In this document: piece after piece, positions 17,292 to 25,638 of the stretch | Position numbering within the stretch: the stretch's first letter is position 1 | Layout of the letters: every line of letters begins with the position of its first letter | Source: Casp-actino8 sp037147055 | GTDB taxonomy: Bacteria; Actinomycetota; Acidimicrobiia; Acidimicrobiales; Ilumatobacteraceae | Assembly (NCBI GenBank): GCA_037147055.1 | Contig: JBAWVW010000001.1 | Span: 1-64,000, forward strand | Reading direction: 5' to 3' | DNA: 64,000 nucleotides | The notes under the pieces: generated by a model | What the model saw: only the letters and a program-made list of their open reading frames with translations | The model's database searches: none | What the model was told of the DNA's origin: nothing | Position numbers and translations under genes: made by a program

Positions 17292-17713
17292 TGCGCGCCC
17301 TAGGTCTAGATCTCGGATCAAAAAGAATTGGTCTGGCGGTCAGTGACCTCAGCGGAACCATCGCTAGCCCGCACAGCGTCTTGCTTCGAAGTAAATCAGT
17401 GCGTTTGGATCATCTAAAGATTGCAGAAATAGTGCTTCAAGAGGAGATTCAAGTAGTAGTTGTCGGTCTTCCTTTGCTGATGTCTGGTGGTCAAGGACCA
17501 GCAGCCAAGGCCGCCACCTCCGAAGCTCGTCGACTAGGTACGGTGTTAGCTGTGGCAGTTGAAATGTTTGATGAACGGATGACCACTGTCGCCGCCGATC
17601 GTGCCCTCAAAGAAGCGAACTTAAGCGCTACCGCCCGTCGTCAATATGTGGACAAGGTTGCAGCAGCGATCATGTTGCAGGCATGGCTTGAAAGTCGGCA
17701 TCTTCGTGAGTGA
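17291..17713 (+). CDS. ruvX: RuvX/YqgF pre-16S rRNA nuclease family protein
   Basis: A 140-residue RNase H-fold protein of the YqgF family, involved in 16S rRNA 5' maturation and once proposed as a Holliday-junction resolvase. GLDLGSKRIGLAVSD at the N-terminus carries the first catalytic Asp; FDERMTT and the late YVDKVAAAIMLQ segment carry the remaining acidic residues. It is translationally coupled to alaS in front and overlaps mltG by eight bases behind. Confidence 0.93.
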   Translation: MRALGLDLGSKRIGLAVSDLSGTIASPHSVLLRSKSVRLDHLKIAEIVLQEEIQVVVVGLPLLMSGGQGPAAKAATSEARRLGTVLAVAVEMFDERMTTVAADRALKEANLSATARRQYVDKVAAAIMLQAWLESRHLRE

Positions 17714-18866
17714 CCTCACTGACACGGATCAGGAACATAGAGTTTTCCCCTCGGTTGTTCTGAATGATCCAAGCAATAGAAGACTCGCCAACATCGTTGT
17801 CGCGATTCTTTCTTTCGTGGTGGTGTTCGCTTTGATCTCTTTCGCAGGCTACAAGTACTGGTACGTGCAACAGGTCAATCCGGCCGGAGATGCCGCTGCT
17901 TCGGAAATTTTTCAAGTGACTAAAAATGATGACATCAACATCTTAAGCAAGCGATTAAAGCAAGACGGCTTCATCGTTAATGATTCTGTTTTTCGTTCCT
18001 ATGCAGCGTCGAAAGGAGGACTTGTAGTCACTCCTGGCTACTACACCCTGCGCCCCCGCGACCATATGGGAAATCTCTTGCGTGTTTTGCGTACACCCCC
18101 AAATGAAACACTCACGAAAGTGACTTTCCCAGAAGGTTTCACTCTTGTTCAGATAGCTGATCGATTACATCAAGGGGTTCCATCCATTGTTGCGCAAGAC
18201 TTTCTCGCAAAGACGGGTGATCTTGTGTCGTCAGTCGCCGCAGTGCGATCGATATATCAACCTGATTCGGTGACTTCGCTTGAAGGACTACTGTTTCCCG
18301 ATACTTATTTAATTACCGGTGATGAATCGCCGACTCAGGTAGCTCAAGAGATGCTCAAGTTAATGGAACGAGTGGGTCGACAAGAGGGTATAGATGACTC
18401 ATTGGCTCTTGTGGGACGATCTCCCTACGAGGTATTGGTGATCGCCTCGATTATTGAGCGTGAGGCAAAGGTTGAAGAAGACCGCGCAAAAATAGCGCGT
18501 GTCATCTACAACCGCTTAGCCCTAGGCATGCCTTTGGAAATCGACGCAACATTGCTGTACAAGCAGAACCCAGAGCTTTCATTTTCAGTACTCAAAGCGA
18601 TTGATTCGCCCTTCAATACGTACTTGCATCAAGGATTACCGCCAACGCCCATTTCGAATCCAGGCAGGTCCTCAATTGCTGCTGCCTTATCGCCTGCGCC
18701 AAATCCTTCGGCTGGTGATTCCATATGTCGTGAAATTCAGGACGGTTCGCCTTGTGTTTATCTCTACTATGTTCTTTCAGACAAAGACGGACACCACAAG
18801 TTCGCCGCCACCTTGTCGCAACATCAAGCCAATGTTCAAGCGGCGATTATCGCTGGAGTCATGTGA
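17706..18866 (+). CDS. mltG: endolytic murein transglycosylase MltG
   Basis: A 386-residue inner-membrane protein that cuts nascent peptidoglycan strands. A short cytoplasmic N-terminus is followed by one membrane helix (about 30-52), a LysM-like part and the YceG domain. The catalytic Glu lies in ASIIEREA, and ARVIYNRL, LPPTPISNPG and AALSPA are conserved. The GTG at 17706 is chosen because it overlaps ruvX by only eight bases and leaves a short N-tail; an earlier in-frame start would lie deep in ruvX. Confidence 0.93.
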   Translation: MSDLTDTDQEHRVFPSVVLNDPSNRRLANIVVAILSFVVVFALISFAGYKYWYVQQVNPAGDAAASEIFQVTKNDDINILSKRLKQDGFIVNDSVFRSYAASKGGLVVTPGYYTLRPRDHMGNLLRVLRTPPNETLTKVTFPEGFTLVQIADRLHQGVPSIVAQDFLAKTGDLVSSVAAVRSIYQPDSVTSLEGLLFPDTYLITGDESPTQVAQEMLKLMERVGRQEGIDDSLALVGRSPYEVLVIASIIEREAKVEEDRAKIARVIYNRLALGMPLEIDATLLYKQNPELSFSVLKAIDSPFNTYLHQGLPPTPISNPGRSSIAAALSPAPNPSAGDSICREIQDGSPCVYLYYVLSDKDGHHKFAATLSQHQANVQAAIIAGVM

Positions 18867-18867
18867 T

Positions 18868-19734
18868 ATGAAAAATCAATGGGATATAACTGCTCGGACA
18901 TCCGTCGTCGGCGTGATTGGTGATCCCGTTCGCCATAGCTTGTCACCGATCATCCACAATGTGGGGTTTCGTTCCTTGGGCGTCGATTGGGTGTATGTGG
19001 CTTTTGAAGTCTCTGTTGGCAACACTGAAAAGAGTGTGGTTGCGCTTCGCACGCTGAACCTACGCGGGTTGAGTGTCACCATGCCCCACAAAACTGAGAT
19101 GGCGAAATTGGTTGACCGTTGCAGCGAAGCCGCCGTCGCCCTGCGCAGTGTGAACACGGTGGAAGTCGCCAGTGATGGTGCCCTAGTAGGTCACAGCACA
19201 GATGGTGATGGCTTAATTCGTAACCTTCAAGCTCACGAAGTGCAGTTACAGAATGCTCGGGTTTTGCTTTTAGGTGCTGGGGGTGCTGGACGCTCCGTCG
19301 TTGATGCCCTGGCACGTCACGGTTGTTCTCAGGTAACCGTCGCTAACCGATCCCTCTCGGCTGCAGAGTACGCCGTTGCATTTGCTCCAAAGGGTTCTCT
19401 AGCAATCGCGCTCCACGATGATCCTGCGATGCGCCGAGCGAGTGAGCAGTGTGACCTCATCATTCATGCCACCAGTATCGGGATGGGGGACACCGGGTTT
19501 GAATCGAATCTGCCCATATCAAAAGAACTTTTGAAACCCCGGCATACCGTCGTTGATCTGGTGTATCACCCAATACGCACCCATTTGTTGCGAGCAGCGC
19601 AAGAAAATGGCTGCCAAATCGTGGACGGCCTGGGGATGTTGGTGCATCAGGCTGCCTTACAACAGGAGATTTGGACGGGTTATCTCCCTGATGTTCACGC
19701 CATGCTTTCAGCGGCGACACAGGCACTGTCCTAA
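18868..19734 (+). CDS. aroE: shikimate dehydrogenase
   Basis: Reduces 3-dehydroshikimate with NADPH. The 288 residues show PVRHSLSP (substrate Ser), SVTMPHK with the catalytic Lys, and the Rossmann loop GAGGAGRSVVDAL. The ATG at 18868 follows the mltG stop by one base and gives a standard N-terminus. Next comes aroC after 22 bp, in the usual actinobacterial aro order. Confidence 0.95.
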   Translation: MKNQWDITARTSVVGVIGDPVRHSLSPIIHNVGFRSLGVDWVYVAFEVSVGNTEKSVVALRTLNLRGLSVTMPHKTEMAKLVDRCSEAAVALRSVNTVEVASDGALVGHSTDGDGLIRNLQAHEVQLQNARVLLLGAGGAGRSVVDALARHGCSQVTVANRSLSAAEYAVAFAPKGSLAIALHDDPAMRRASEQCDLIIHATSIGMGDTGFESNLPISKELLKPRHTVVDLVYHPIRTHLLRAAQENGCQIVDGLGMLVHQAALQQEIWTGYLPDVHAMLSAATQALS

Positions 19735-19742
19735 GCGAAAGG

Positions 19743-19748
19743 TATCCT
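19743..19748 (+). promoter_or_regulatory. -10 hexamer, probable internal promoter of aroC
   Basis: TATCCT lies eight bases before the aroC ATG in the 22-bp aroE-aroC gap, which suggests a near-leaderless internal start for aroCKB. Confidence 0.42.
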
Positions 19749-19756
19749 CAGTAACG

Positions 19757-20929
19757 ATGTTGCGCTATCTCACCGCCGGCGAGTCCCATGGACAAGCATT
19801 AGTTGTCATAGTTGAAGGTCTGCCCGCAGGGTTGCAGATCACCGTTGAAGATGTGCAGGTTGAACTGTCACGTCGTCGCCTGGGTTACGGACGAGGGCCA
19901 CGCCAGCGTTTCGAGATGGATGAGGTGACACTGGTTGGAGGAGTCCGCCACGGTCGAACTCTGGGTTCTCCCGTCGCCATTGAGATCAAAAATACAGAAT
20001 GGTTTCGTTCAGATAAATGGCATAAAGAAATGGATCCAGCGCCTGGAGTCACACTTGACCCGCTCACCAAAGTGCGTCCGGGACATGCGGATCTTGCGGG
20101 TATGCAGAAGTACGGATTTACCGATGCACGAGATGTTTTGGAACGCGCTAGCGCTCGCGAGACTGCCGCTCGAGTTGCTGCGGGTGCCTTAGCAAAAGCA
20201 CTTTTACGAACTATCGGCGTGGAGGTCATTTCGCATGTCATTCAAATGGGCTCAGCGAGATCAACCAATGGACCGCGTCCAACGCCAAGGGACCTGAATA
20301 TTGTCGATGAATCACCTGTTCGTAGTTTTGATCCAGTGGCAGCCGAACTTATGATCGCCGAGATTGAACAGTGCGCCAAAGAAGGGGACTCTTTGGGAGG
20401 GATTGTCGAAGTGCTGGCCTACGGACTACCTGTTGGTCTCGGAAGTCATGTCCATTGGGATCGAAAGATTGATGCCCTTTTGGCTCAGGCGATGATGAGT
20501 ATTCAGGCTGTTAAGGGTGTTGAGATAGGTGATGGTTTCGAAGTCGCCGCAAGACGCGGAAGTCTCGCCCACGATCCCATTCACTGGGATGCAACCAGTC
20601 AATCGTTTGTTCGCACGGGCACATTATCTGGAGGCACCGAAGGTGGAATGACCACGGGCGAATTGCTCGTGGTGCGCGCTGCGATGAAGCCATTGGCAAC
20701 ATTAAACAGACCGACCTTGCCAACTGTTGATGTCATCACCAAAGAAGCGGGAGTTTCCTTCAAGGAAAGAACCGATGTCACCGCTGTACCTGCGATGGGC
20801 GTGGTGGCTGAAACCATGGTCGCTCTTGTCTTAGCCGCGGAGGCTCAAAGAAAATTTGGTGGAGACTCGGTAGCAGAGTTTGTGCGCAACGCTGTTTCTG
20901 CAAAAGAGTCAACGCAACAGGCGTTATGA
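19757..20929 (+). CDS. aroC: chorismate synthase
   Basis: Converts EPSP to chorismate with reduced FMN. The 390-residue protein starts MLRYLTAGESHGQAL, the diagnostic N-terminus, and contains GRGPRQRFEMDEV, RPGHADLAGMQKYG and the RASARETAARVAAGAL block. The ATG at 19757 is set by this N-terminus and the nearby -10. Its stop overlaps aroK in ATGA. No aroA or aroG gene is in the window, so those pathway steps are encoded elsewhere. Confidence 0.97.
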   Translation: MLRYLTAGESHGQALVVIVEGLPAGLQITVEDVQVELSRRRLGYGRGPRQRFEMDEVTLVGGVRHGRTLGSPVAIEIKNTEWFRSDKWHKEMDPAPGVTLDPLTKVRPGHADLAGMQKYGFTDARDVLERASARETAARVAAGALAKALLRTIGVEVISHVIQMGSARSTNGPRPTPRDLNIVDESPVRSFDPVAAELMIAEIEQCAKEGDSLGGIVEVLAYGLPVGLGSHVHWDRKIDALLAQAMMSIQAVKGVEIGDGFEVAARRGSLAHDPIHWDATSQSFVRTGTLSGGTEGGMTTGELLVVRAAMKPLATLNRPTLPTVDVITKEAGVSFKERTDVTAVPAMGVVAETMVALVLAAEAQRKFGGDSVAEFVRNAVSAKESTQQAL

Positions 20930-21477
20930 CGCAGTCGGCACAAAGCCCTCATATCGTTCTCATTGGTCTGATGGGAACCGGGAAAAGCACGGTGGGTCAA
21001 CGGCTAGCGAAGCGAATCAATTTCGGTTTTTTTGACACCGATAAGCAGATCGAGATCGCGTCAGGTCGTTCTGTTCGTGAAATCTTCGCTGATGACGGCG
21101 AGGAGACATTCCGCGACATGGAAGCAACTGCCCTGCGTGAGGCTCTCAGTCAAATCAAACCCCTAGTGGTTGCGGCGGCTGGCGGTTGCGTCCTTCGTGA
21201 CGGTAATCGGCATCTGATTTCTCAAGCCAGTCACAGGATTTGGCTCACAGCGGACTTGGAACTGATCACCCAACGGGTAAGCGCTCGCGCATTGCGCAAG
21301 CAAGGTCATCGACCGCTCTTAGACGCTGATCCTCGTGCACGACTGTCGGAGTTAGAAAGCGAACGACGATCCCTGTATGCCGCGGTAGCGACTACTGCGC
21401 TCGATGTGACGCATCTAAAAATTAACGAGGTAGTAGATACTTTGGCAACTATTGTTCTCATGGAGGTTACGCCATGA
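20926..21477 (+). CDS. aroK: shikimate kinase
   Basis: Phosphorylates shikimate at O3 with ATP. The 183 residues show the P-loop GLMGTGKST, the substrate-binding FDTD strand with the Asp, the VAAAGG segment and a lid region with Arg residues (about 120-130). It overlaps aroC and aroB by four bases on both sides, so the three genes are coupled. Confidence 0.95.
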   Translation: MTQSAQSPHIVLIGLMGTGKSTVGQRLAKRINFGFFDTDKQIEIASGRSVREIFADDGEETFRDMEATALREALSQIKPLVVAAAGGCVLRDGNRHLISQASHRIWLTADLELITQRVSARALRKQGHRPLLDADPRARLSELESERRSLYAAVATTALDVTHLKINEVVDTLATIVLMEVTP

Positions 21478-22493
21478 GTATCGAACGGATTGTCGTAGAT
21501 TTAGGCGATCGCTCTTATCCAGTCATAGTCGGTCATGGTGCAATTACGTTTCTCGCCGAACTTATTGGACCTACCGCTCAACGTTGTGCGATTGTGACAC
21601 AAGAAGGTATTCCAAACAATTTTTCTGTGCCGATCGCACACAAACGTTTCATCATCGAACGTGGAGAGCACGACAAAACTCTCGCAACTATCGAATCTCT
21701 CACTCAAGGATTTGCGGATATGGGTCTCACTCGTCACGATGTGATCATCGCCGTTGGGGGAGGAATGGTCACTGATGTTGCTGGTTTCGCAGCATCCACC
21801 TGGCATCGTGGGACACCAGTTATTCATGTCGCCACCTCTCTTTTAGGCATGGTTGACGCAGCCATCGGCGGGAAAACAGGGGTCAATTTGCCTCAAGGAA
21901 AAAATTTAGTTGGTGCCTTTTGGCAACCACATGGAGTGATTTGCGATTTAGATGCCTTGTCAAGTCTGCCCGAAAGCGAGATGCTTTGCGGTTTGGGTGA
22001 AGTAGCGAAGTACCACTTTCTTACCGGCGAAGATCTCCTATCACTAACGCTTGAACAAAGAGTGGCGCGATGTGTACGAATCAAATCCTCGATTGTTTCC
22101 CAAGACGAACGTGAAGGTGGGTTACGAGCTCTCCTCAATTACGGTCACACACTGGCACATGCTCTTGAGACAGTCGGTGGCCACCAGTTAGCTCATGGTG
22201 AGGCCGTCGCTATTGGGCTGATATTTGCAGCCCATCTAGCACGGGCTATGAATCGCATTTCGATCGAGCGCGTTGAGTATCACAACCTCATTGTCTCTAC
22301 GACCTACGGATTGAAGTCTCGTATACCGCCAGGGATGAGCGTTGATGCGTTGCTGCAGGCGATGTCTCGAGATAAGAAGGCAGTCTCTGGTTTAACATTT
22401 GTTTTGGATTCTGCGCATGGTTTGCAAGTGGTGACCGATATTCCAGCGGACCTAGTTCGCAAGACATTGACATCCTTTATGGCCCTACCGTAA
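21474..22493 (+). CDS. aroB: 3-dehydroquinate synthase
   Basis: Makes 3-dehydroquinate from DAHP using NAD+ and a divalent metal. In 339 residues it has RHDVIIAVGGGMVTDVAGFAA-type NAD binding (about 83-103), the VATSLLGMVDAAIGGKTGVN block, and metal ligands in GLGEVAKYH, YGHTLAHALE and AHGEAVAIG. It is coupled to aroK by ATGA. A hairpin follows its stop before aroQ. Confidence 0.96.
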   Translation: MSIERIVVDLGDRSYPVIVGHGAITFLAELIGPTAQRCAIVTQEGIPNNFSVPIAHKRFIIERGEHDKTLATIESLTQGFADMGLTRHDVIIAVGGGMVTDVAGFAASTWHRGTPVIHVATSLLGMVDAAIGGKTGVNLPQGKNLVGAFWQPHGVICDLDALSSLPESEMLCGLGEVAKYHFLTGEDLLSLTLEQRVARCVRIKSSIVSQDEREGGLRALLNYGHTLAHALETVGGHQLAHGEAVAIGLIFAAHLARAMNRISIERVEYHNLIVSTTYGLKSRIPPGMSVDALLQAMSRDKKAVSGLTFVLDSAHGLQVVTDIPADLVRKTLTSFMALP

Positions 22494-22494
22494 G

Positions 22495-22542
22495 CGGTGC
22501 TTGGACCATTTTCGGTCTTTAGCCCCTAAAGACGATGCACCG
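22495..22542 (+). other. hairpin in the aroB-aroQ gap
   Basis: GTCTTTAG (22515-22522), loop CCC, CTAAAGAC (22526-22533) is a perfect 8-bp stem. An outer pair CGGTGC (22495-22500) with GCACCG (22537-22542) can close it. No U-tract follows. It may be a U-less terminator or an mRNA-stability element separating aroB from the independently started aroQ. Confidence 0.45.
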
Positions 22543-22558
22543 TCAGTTGTTCAGCAAG

Positions 22559-22564
22559 TATCGT
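22559..22564 (+). promoter_or_regulatory. -10 hexamer, leaderless start of aroQ
   Basis: TATCGT, seven bases, then GTG at 22572. It follows the hairpin, consistent with a new transcript. Confidence 0.5.
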
Positions 22565-22571
22565 TCAGAGC

Positions 22572-23006
22572 GTGCGTACCATCTTGCTGATACACGGACC
22601 CAACTTAAATCTTTTAGGTGAGCGCGAGCCCGAAATTTATGGAACTGCAACTCTTGATGACTACGTGCAAACCGTCATCTCGCATGCCGGTAAGGCTGGC
22701 TTCGAGGTGGAACATTTTCAGACCAATCACGAGGGCGTCATTGTTGACGCAATTCATGCAGCCCGGGGTCGAGTTCAGGCGATCATCATTAATGCTGGAG
22801 CATTCACTCACTATGCGTGGAGCATTCACGATGCGCTCGCAACCTTCGCTGGACCAGTCATTGAGGTGCATATCTCCGATCCGCAGACTCGCGAACCTTG
22901 GCGTCATCTCAGCGTGATTGCGCCGGTTGCCGACCAAACCATTGTTGGTCTTGGTCTCTTGGGTTACGAACGAGCTGTATCAGCGATAGTCAATCAGATT
23001 GAATGA
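22572..23006 (+). CDS. aroQ: type II 3-dehydroquinate dehydratase
   Basis: Dehydrates 3-dehydroquinate to 3-dehydroshikimate by the type II (dodecameric) mechanism. The 144 residues begin with ILLIHGPNLNLLGEREPEIYG-type sequence, in which the catalytic Tyr is present, and contain INAGAFTHYAWSIHDAL and VEVHISD-like blocks with the catalytic His. Start is GTG. The stop overlaps the pepQ ATG. Confidence 0.96.
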   Translation: MRTILLIHGPNLNLLGEREPEIYGTATLDDYVQTVISHAGKAGFEVEHFQTNHEGVIVDAIHAARGRVQAIIINAGAFTHYAWSIHDALATFAGPVIEVHISDPQTREPWRHLSVIAPVADQTIVGLGLLGYERAVSAIVNQIE

Positions 23007-24133
23007 GCGAACTCGTGTCAGTTGATCAGTGGCAAAATAACCGTGTGCTGCGGGTACGAAAATTGCTCGGCGAACAAACCCCGGTACAAGCCATCTTGCT
23101 CAGTGATCTTCACGACATCCGCTGGATATCGGGTTTTTCTGGTTCAAGCGGATGGTTATTAATAACCGAGAAAGAGATGTGGTTATTCACAGATGGTCGC
23201 TATACCGAGCAGGCGTCTTCACAAATTAATTCGACCGGTGTCATGGCTGAGGTTGTCGAATGCCGGACGCAGACGAGCATGCTTGAAGCCGTTGCTCAAC
23301 GAGTGAAGAGCATGTCCGGAGTTTGGTTTCAGAGCGCTCACACGACATTTGATATGTACCAAACTTTAAAGATAGCCCTAGCAGTTGATTTGCTACCCGC
23401 TCCTATTTCTCTAGGTTCAATCAGAAGGTTGAAGGACCCTGGAGAATTGGCGCTGATTGAAAAGGCCTGCCGAATAGCTGATCAGGCGTTGCACGAGGTG
23501 CTACCCATGCTGTTGTCCGAGCCATCAGAAATTGACGTGCGCGATCAGTTGGAATTTCTCATGCGCCAGTTAGGTGCCGACGGACCTTCCTACGACACGA
23601 TCGTGGCCACCGGTCCTATTAATTCGGCGCGCCCACATCACTCTCCAACTTCGACGTCAATTCAAGAAGGTCATACATTGATCATTGATGTCGGTGCCTT
23701 GGTCGAGGGATACCACTCCGATATGACTCGCTCGTTTGTCATTGGTGATATGAACCAAGAACAACTTCATGCGTACCAAGCCGTGCTTGAAGCCCAGGCT
23801 GCTGGCGTGGCTTTGATTGGTCCTGGTGTGGCTACTCGGGATGTCGATGCACTCTGTCGCAAGGTACTTACGGAGGCCGGACTAGGTGAGATGTTTAACC
23901 ATGGGACTGGTCATGGGGTGGGTTTGTTGATTCATGAGGATCCTTACTTAAATTCTTCATCAACAGCAATTCTTCAGGCGGGAGACGTCGTGACAGTGGA
24001 GCCTGGGGTCTATCGTGGAGGTTTCGGTGGTCTACGAATAGAAGATCTTGTTGTTGTCACCGAATCTTGTAGCCGAACTCTCAACACATCTCCCAAGGAA
24101 CCGACATGCCCGCCATCACCACAAACGATCTAA
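23003..24133 (+). CDS. pepQ: Xaa-Pro aminopeptidase/dipeptidase (M24)
   Basis: A 376-residue metallopeptidase that cleaves Xaa-Pro bonds in the cytoplasm. An N-terminal creatinase-like domain is followed by the pita-bread domain with metal ligands in IIDVGALVEGYHSDMTRSF (two Asp), NHGTGHGVGL (His), VEPGVY (Glu) and GLRIEDLVVV (Glu). The last 28 bp overlap efp, an arrangement well known for pepQ-efp neighbours. Which of PepP or PepQ specificity applies cannot be decided. Confidence 0.92.
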   Translation: MSELVSVDQWQNNRVLRVRKLLGEQTPVQAILLSDLHDIRWISGFSGSSGWLLITEKEMWLFTDGRYTEQASSQINSTGVMAEVVECRTQTSMLEAVAQRVKSMSGVWFQSAHTTFDMYQTLKIALAVDLLPAPISLGSIRRLKDPGELALIEKACRIADQALHEVLPMLLSEPSEIDVRDQLEFLMRQLGADGPSYDTIVATGPINSARPHHSPTSTSIQEGHTLIIDVGALVEGYHSDMTRSFVIGDMNQEQLHAYQAVLEAQAAGVALIGPGVATRDVDALCRKVLTEAGLGEMFNHGTGHGVGLLIHEDPYLNSSSTAILQAGDVVTVEPGVYRGGFGGLRIEDLVVVTESCSRTLNTSPKEPTCPPSPQTI

Positions 24134-24669
24134 AAAACGGAATTACCCTTGAGTTGGAAAATGGTCTTTTCCAAGTAGTCGAGTTCCAGCACGTCAAACC
24201 AGGTAAGGGTGGAGCCTTCGTGCGGACCAAGTTGCGCAATGTGCGCAATGGAAATGTTTTTGATAAAACTTTTAATGCTGGTATCCGCGTTGAGCAAGCA
24301 ATGCTCGACAAGAAAGATATGCAGTTTCTCTATCGCGACGGTGATGATTATGTGTTCATGGACACTAAGACCTATGACCAGTTGAACGTCGCTCCTGTTT
24401 CATTAGGCGCGGCCATTGATTACATCGTTGAGTCAATGGTGGCGATCATTGCTATTTACAAAGATGAGATCGTGTCTGTGGAAATACCGGCCTCGGTAGA
24501 AATGGTCATCGCCAAGACGGAGCCGGGGATTCAGGGAGATCGTGTTTCTGGCGCTCGCAAATCTGCTGAATTGCAGACCGGGAAGGCGATTCAAGTTCCA
24601 CTGTTCATTAATATTGGGGACAAAGTGAAGGTCGACACTCGATCTGGCGAATACCTCACTCGAGTGTGA
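24106..24669 (+). CDS. efp: elongation factor P
   Basis: Relieves ribosomes stalled at proline runs. The 187 residues make the three-barrel EF-P fold. Lys34 in KPGKGGAF is the tip residue modified in many bacteria; no epmA/epmB homologue is in this window. The start lies inside the 3' end of pepQ, preceded by AAGGAACC. The stop overlaps nusB. Confidence 0.96.
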   Translation: MPAITTNDLKNGITLELENGLFQVVEFQHVKPGKGGAFVRTKLRNVRNGNVFDKTFNAGIRVEQAMLDKKDMQFLYRDGDDYVFMDTKTYDQLNVAPVSLGAAIDYIVESMVAIIAIYKDEIVSVEIPASVEMVIAKTEPGIQGDRVSGARKSAELQTGKAIQVPLFINIGDKVKVDTRSGEYLTRV

Positions 24670-25094
24670 TCCTGATGGTCTCGCGTCGTTCGCGTACGCC
24701 GAACATTGATCCCCGTTCACAATCTCGTGAGAGAGCTCTGACCTTGCTCTATGAAGCGGACACTAAAAATGTTGATGGGCACACGGTTATTGCGGGCCTC
24801 GTCGAACCACCAGACGCAGTCTCCTTGCTGATAGTTCGGGGTGTCGCTGACCACCGCGAAGCAATTGATCAGGTCATCAGCGATCACGCAGATGGTTGGA
24901 CAATGCAAAGAATGCCATGTTTGGACAGAAATATTCTGCGGATGGCTACCTTCGAATTGTTGCATCGTCTCGACATCCCGCAGGCCGTTATCTTAGATGA
25001 GGCCGTTCAGTTGGCGAAGACATTCAGCACTGACGATTCAAGTCGCTATGTCAATGGAGTTCTTTCAGCGGTTGCTAAAGACACTCGTCAGTGA
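24666..25094 (+). CDS. nusB: transcription antitermination factor NusB
   Basis: An all-helical 142-residue RNA-binding protein that, with S10, acts in rRNA antitermination. SRERALTLLYEAD, the middle RMPCLDRNILRMATFELL block and the VILDEAVQLAKTFSTDDSSRYVNGVL C-terminus are diagnostic. GTG at 24666 overlaps the efp stop (GTGA); an ATG at 24675 is an alternative. It ends in a 7-bp overlap with the convergent Rrf2 gene and closes the alaS-nusB run. Confidence 0.93.
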   Translation: MILMVSRRSRTPNIDPRSQSRERALTLLYEADTKNVDGHTVIAGLVEPPDAVSLLIVRGVADHREAIDQVISDHADGWTMQRMPCLDRNILRMATFELLHRLDIPQAVILDEAVQLAKTFSTDDSSRYVNGVLSAVAKDTRQ

Positions 25095-25534
25095 AGAGCT
25101 TCTGGCCAGTTACCTTGACCCTGAGCCGCCAAGGCCACGCTTGCCAAGGTGAAGCCCTCAAGGTGTTGTTTCATATGGTCGCCAGTCTGCTTCCAAATTG
25201 CCAATAGGACACACTGACCCTCATGATCACATGACCCATCGGCGTGCGGTTCTCCGAAGTCGCCCAAGGTAATCGGACCATCCACGGCAGCGATAATTTC
25301 ATTGAGACGAATATCCTCAGGAGACCGAGCCAGGGTGTAACCACCACCGACCCCTCGTTTTGATTTAACTAAGCCCGCCCCCTTGAGAGCAAGCAAAATT
25401 TGCTCTAAATAAGGTTGGGGCAGACCCGTACGTTCTGCGATATCACGTACCGAAGTTGGCAAAGGCGTATCAATATGCAATGTCAGCGACAATAAGGCCC
25501 GACAGGCATAGTCACCCCTAGTAGAAACGCGCAC
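25088..25534 (-). CDS. Rrf2-family transcriptional regulator
   Basis: A 148-residue winged-helix regulator of the Rrf2 family (IscR, NsrR, RsrR, CymR). The N-terminal VSTRGDYACRALLSLTLH and the wing KRGVGGGYTLAR are typical. In IscR three Cys (x5 spacing) bind a [2Fe-2S] cluster; here Cys102 and Cys108 are kept but the third position is Trp114. The GTG at 25534 is fixed by a TACGAT -10 six bases upstream. An upstream in-frame ATG would overlap the divergent phosphodiesterase. Confidence 0.88.
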   Translation of the reverse strand: MRVSTRGDYACRALLSLTLHIDTPLPTSVRDIAERTGLPQPYLEQILLALKGAGLVKSKRGVGGGYTLARSPEDIRLNEIIAAVDGPITLGDFGEPHADGSCDHEGQCVLLAIWKQTGDHMKQHLEGFTLASVALAAQGQGNWPEALH

Positions 25535-25540
25535 GCTCTC

Positions 25541-25546
25541 ATCGTA
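25541..25546 (-). promoter_or_regulatory. -10 hexamer, leaderless start of Rrf2 regulator
   Basis: Minus-strand TACGAT, six bases, then GTG at 25534. It decides the start codon. Confidence 0.5.
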
Positions 25547-25638
25547 GAAGGTCAGCGCCCCCTTAGTACGAACTTGCCCGTGTTGAGTTCCCAATCCTTG
25601 AAGCGAACGAGAATGTGGGACCAAAACGTCAGTAAGCA

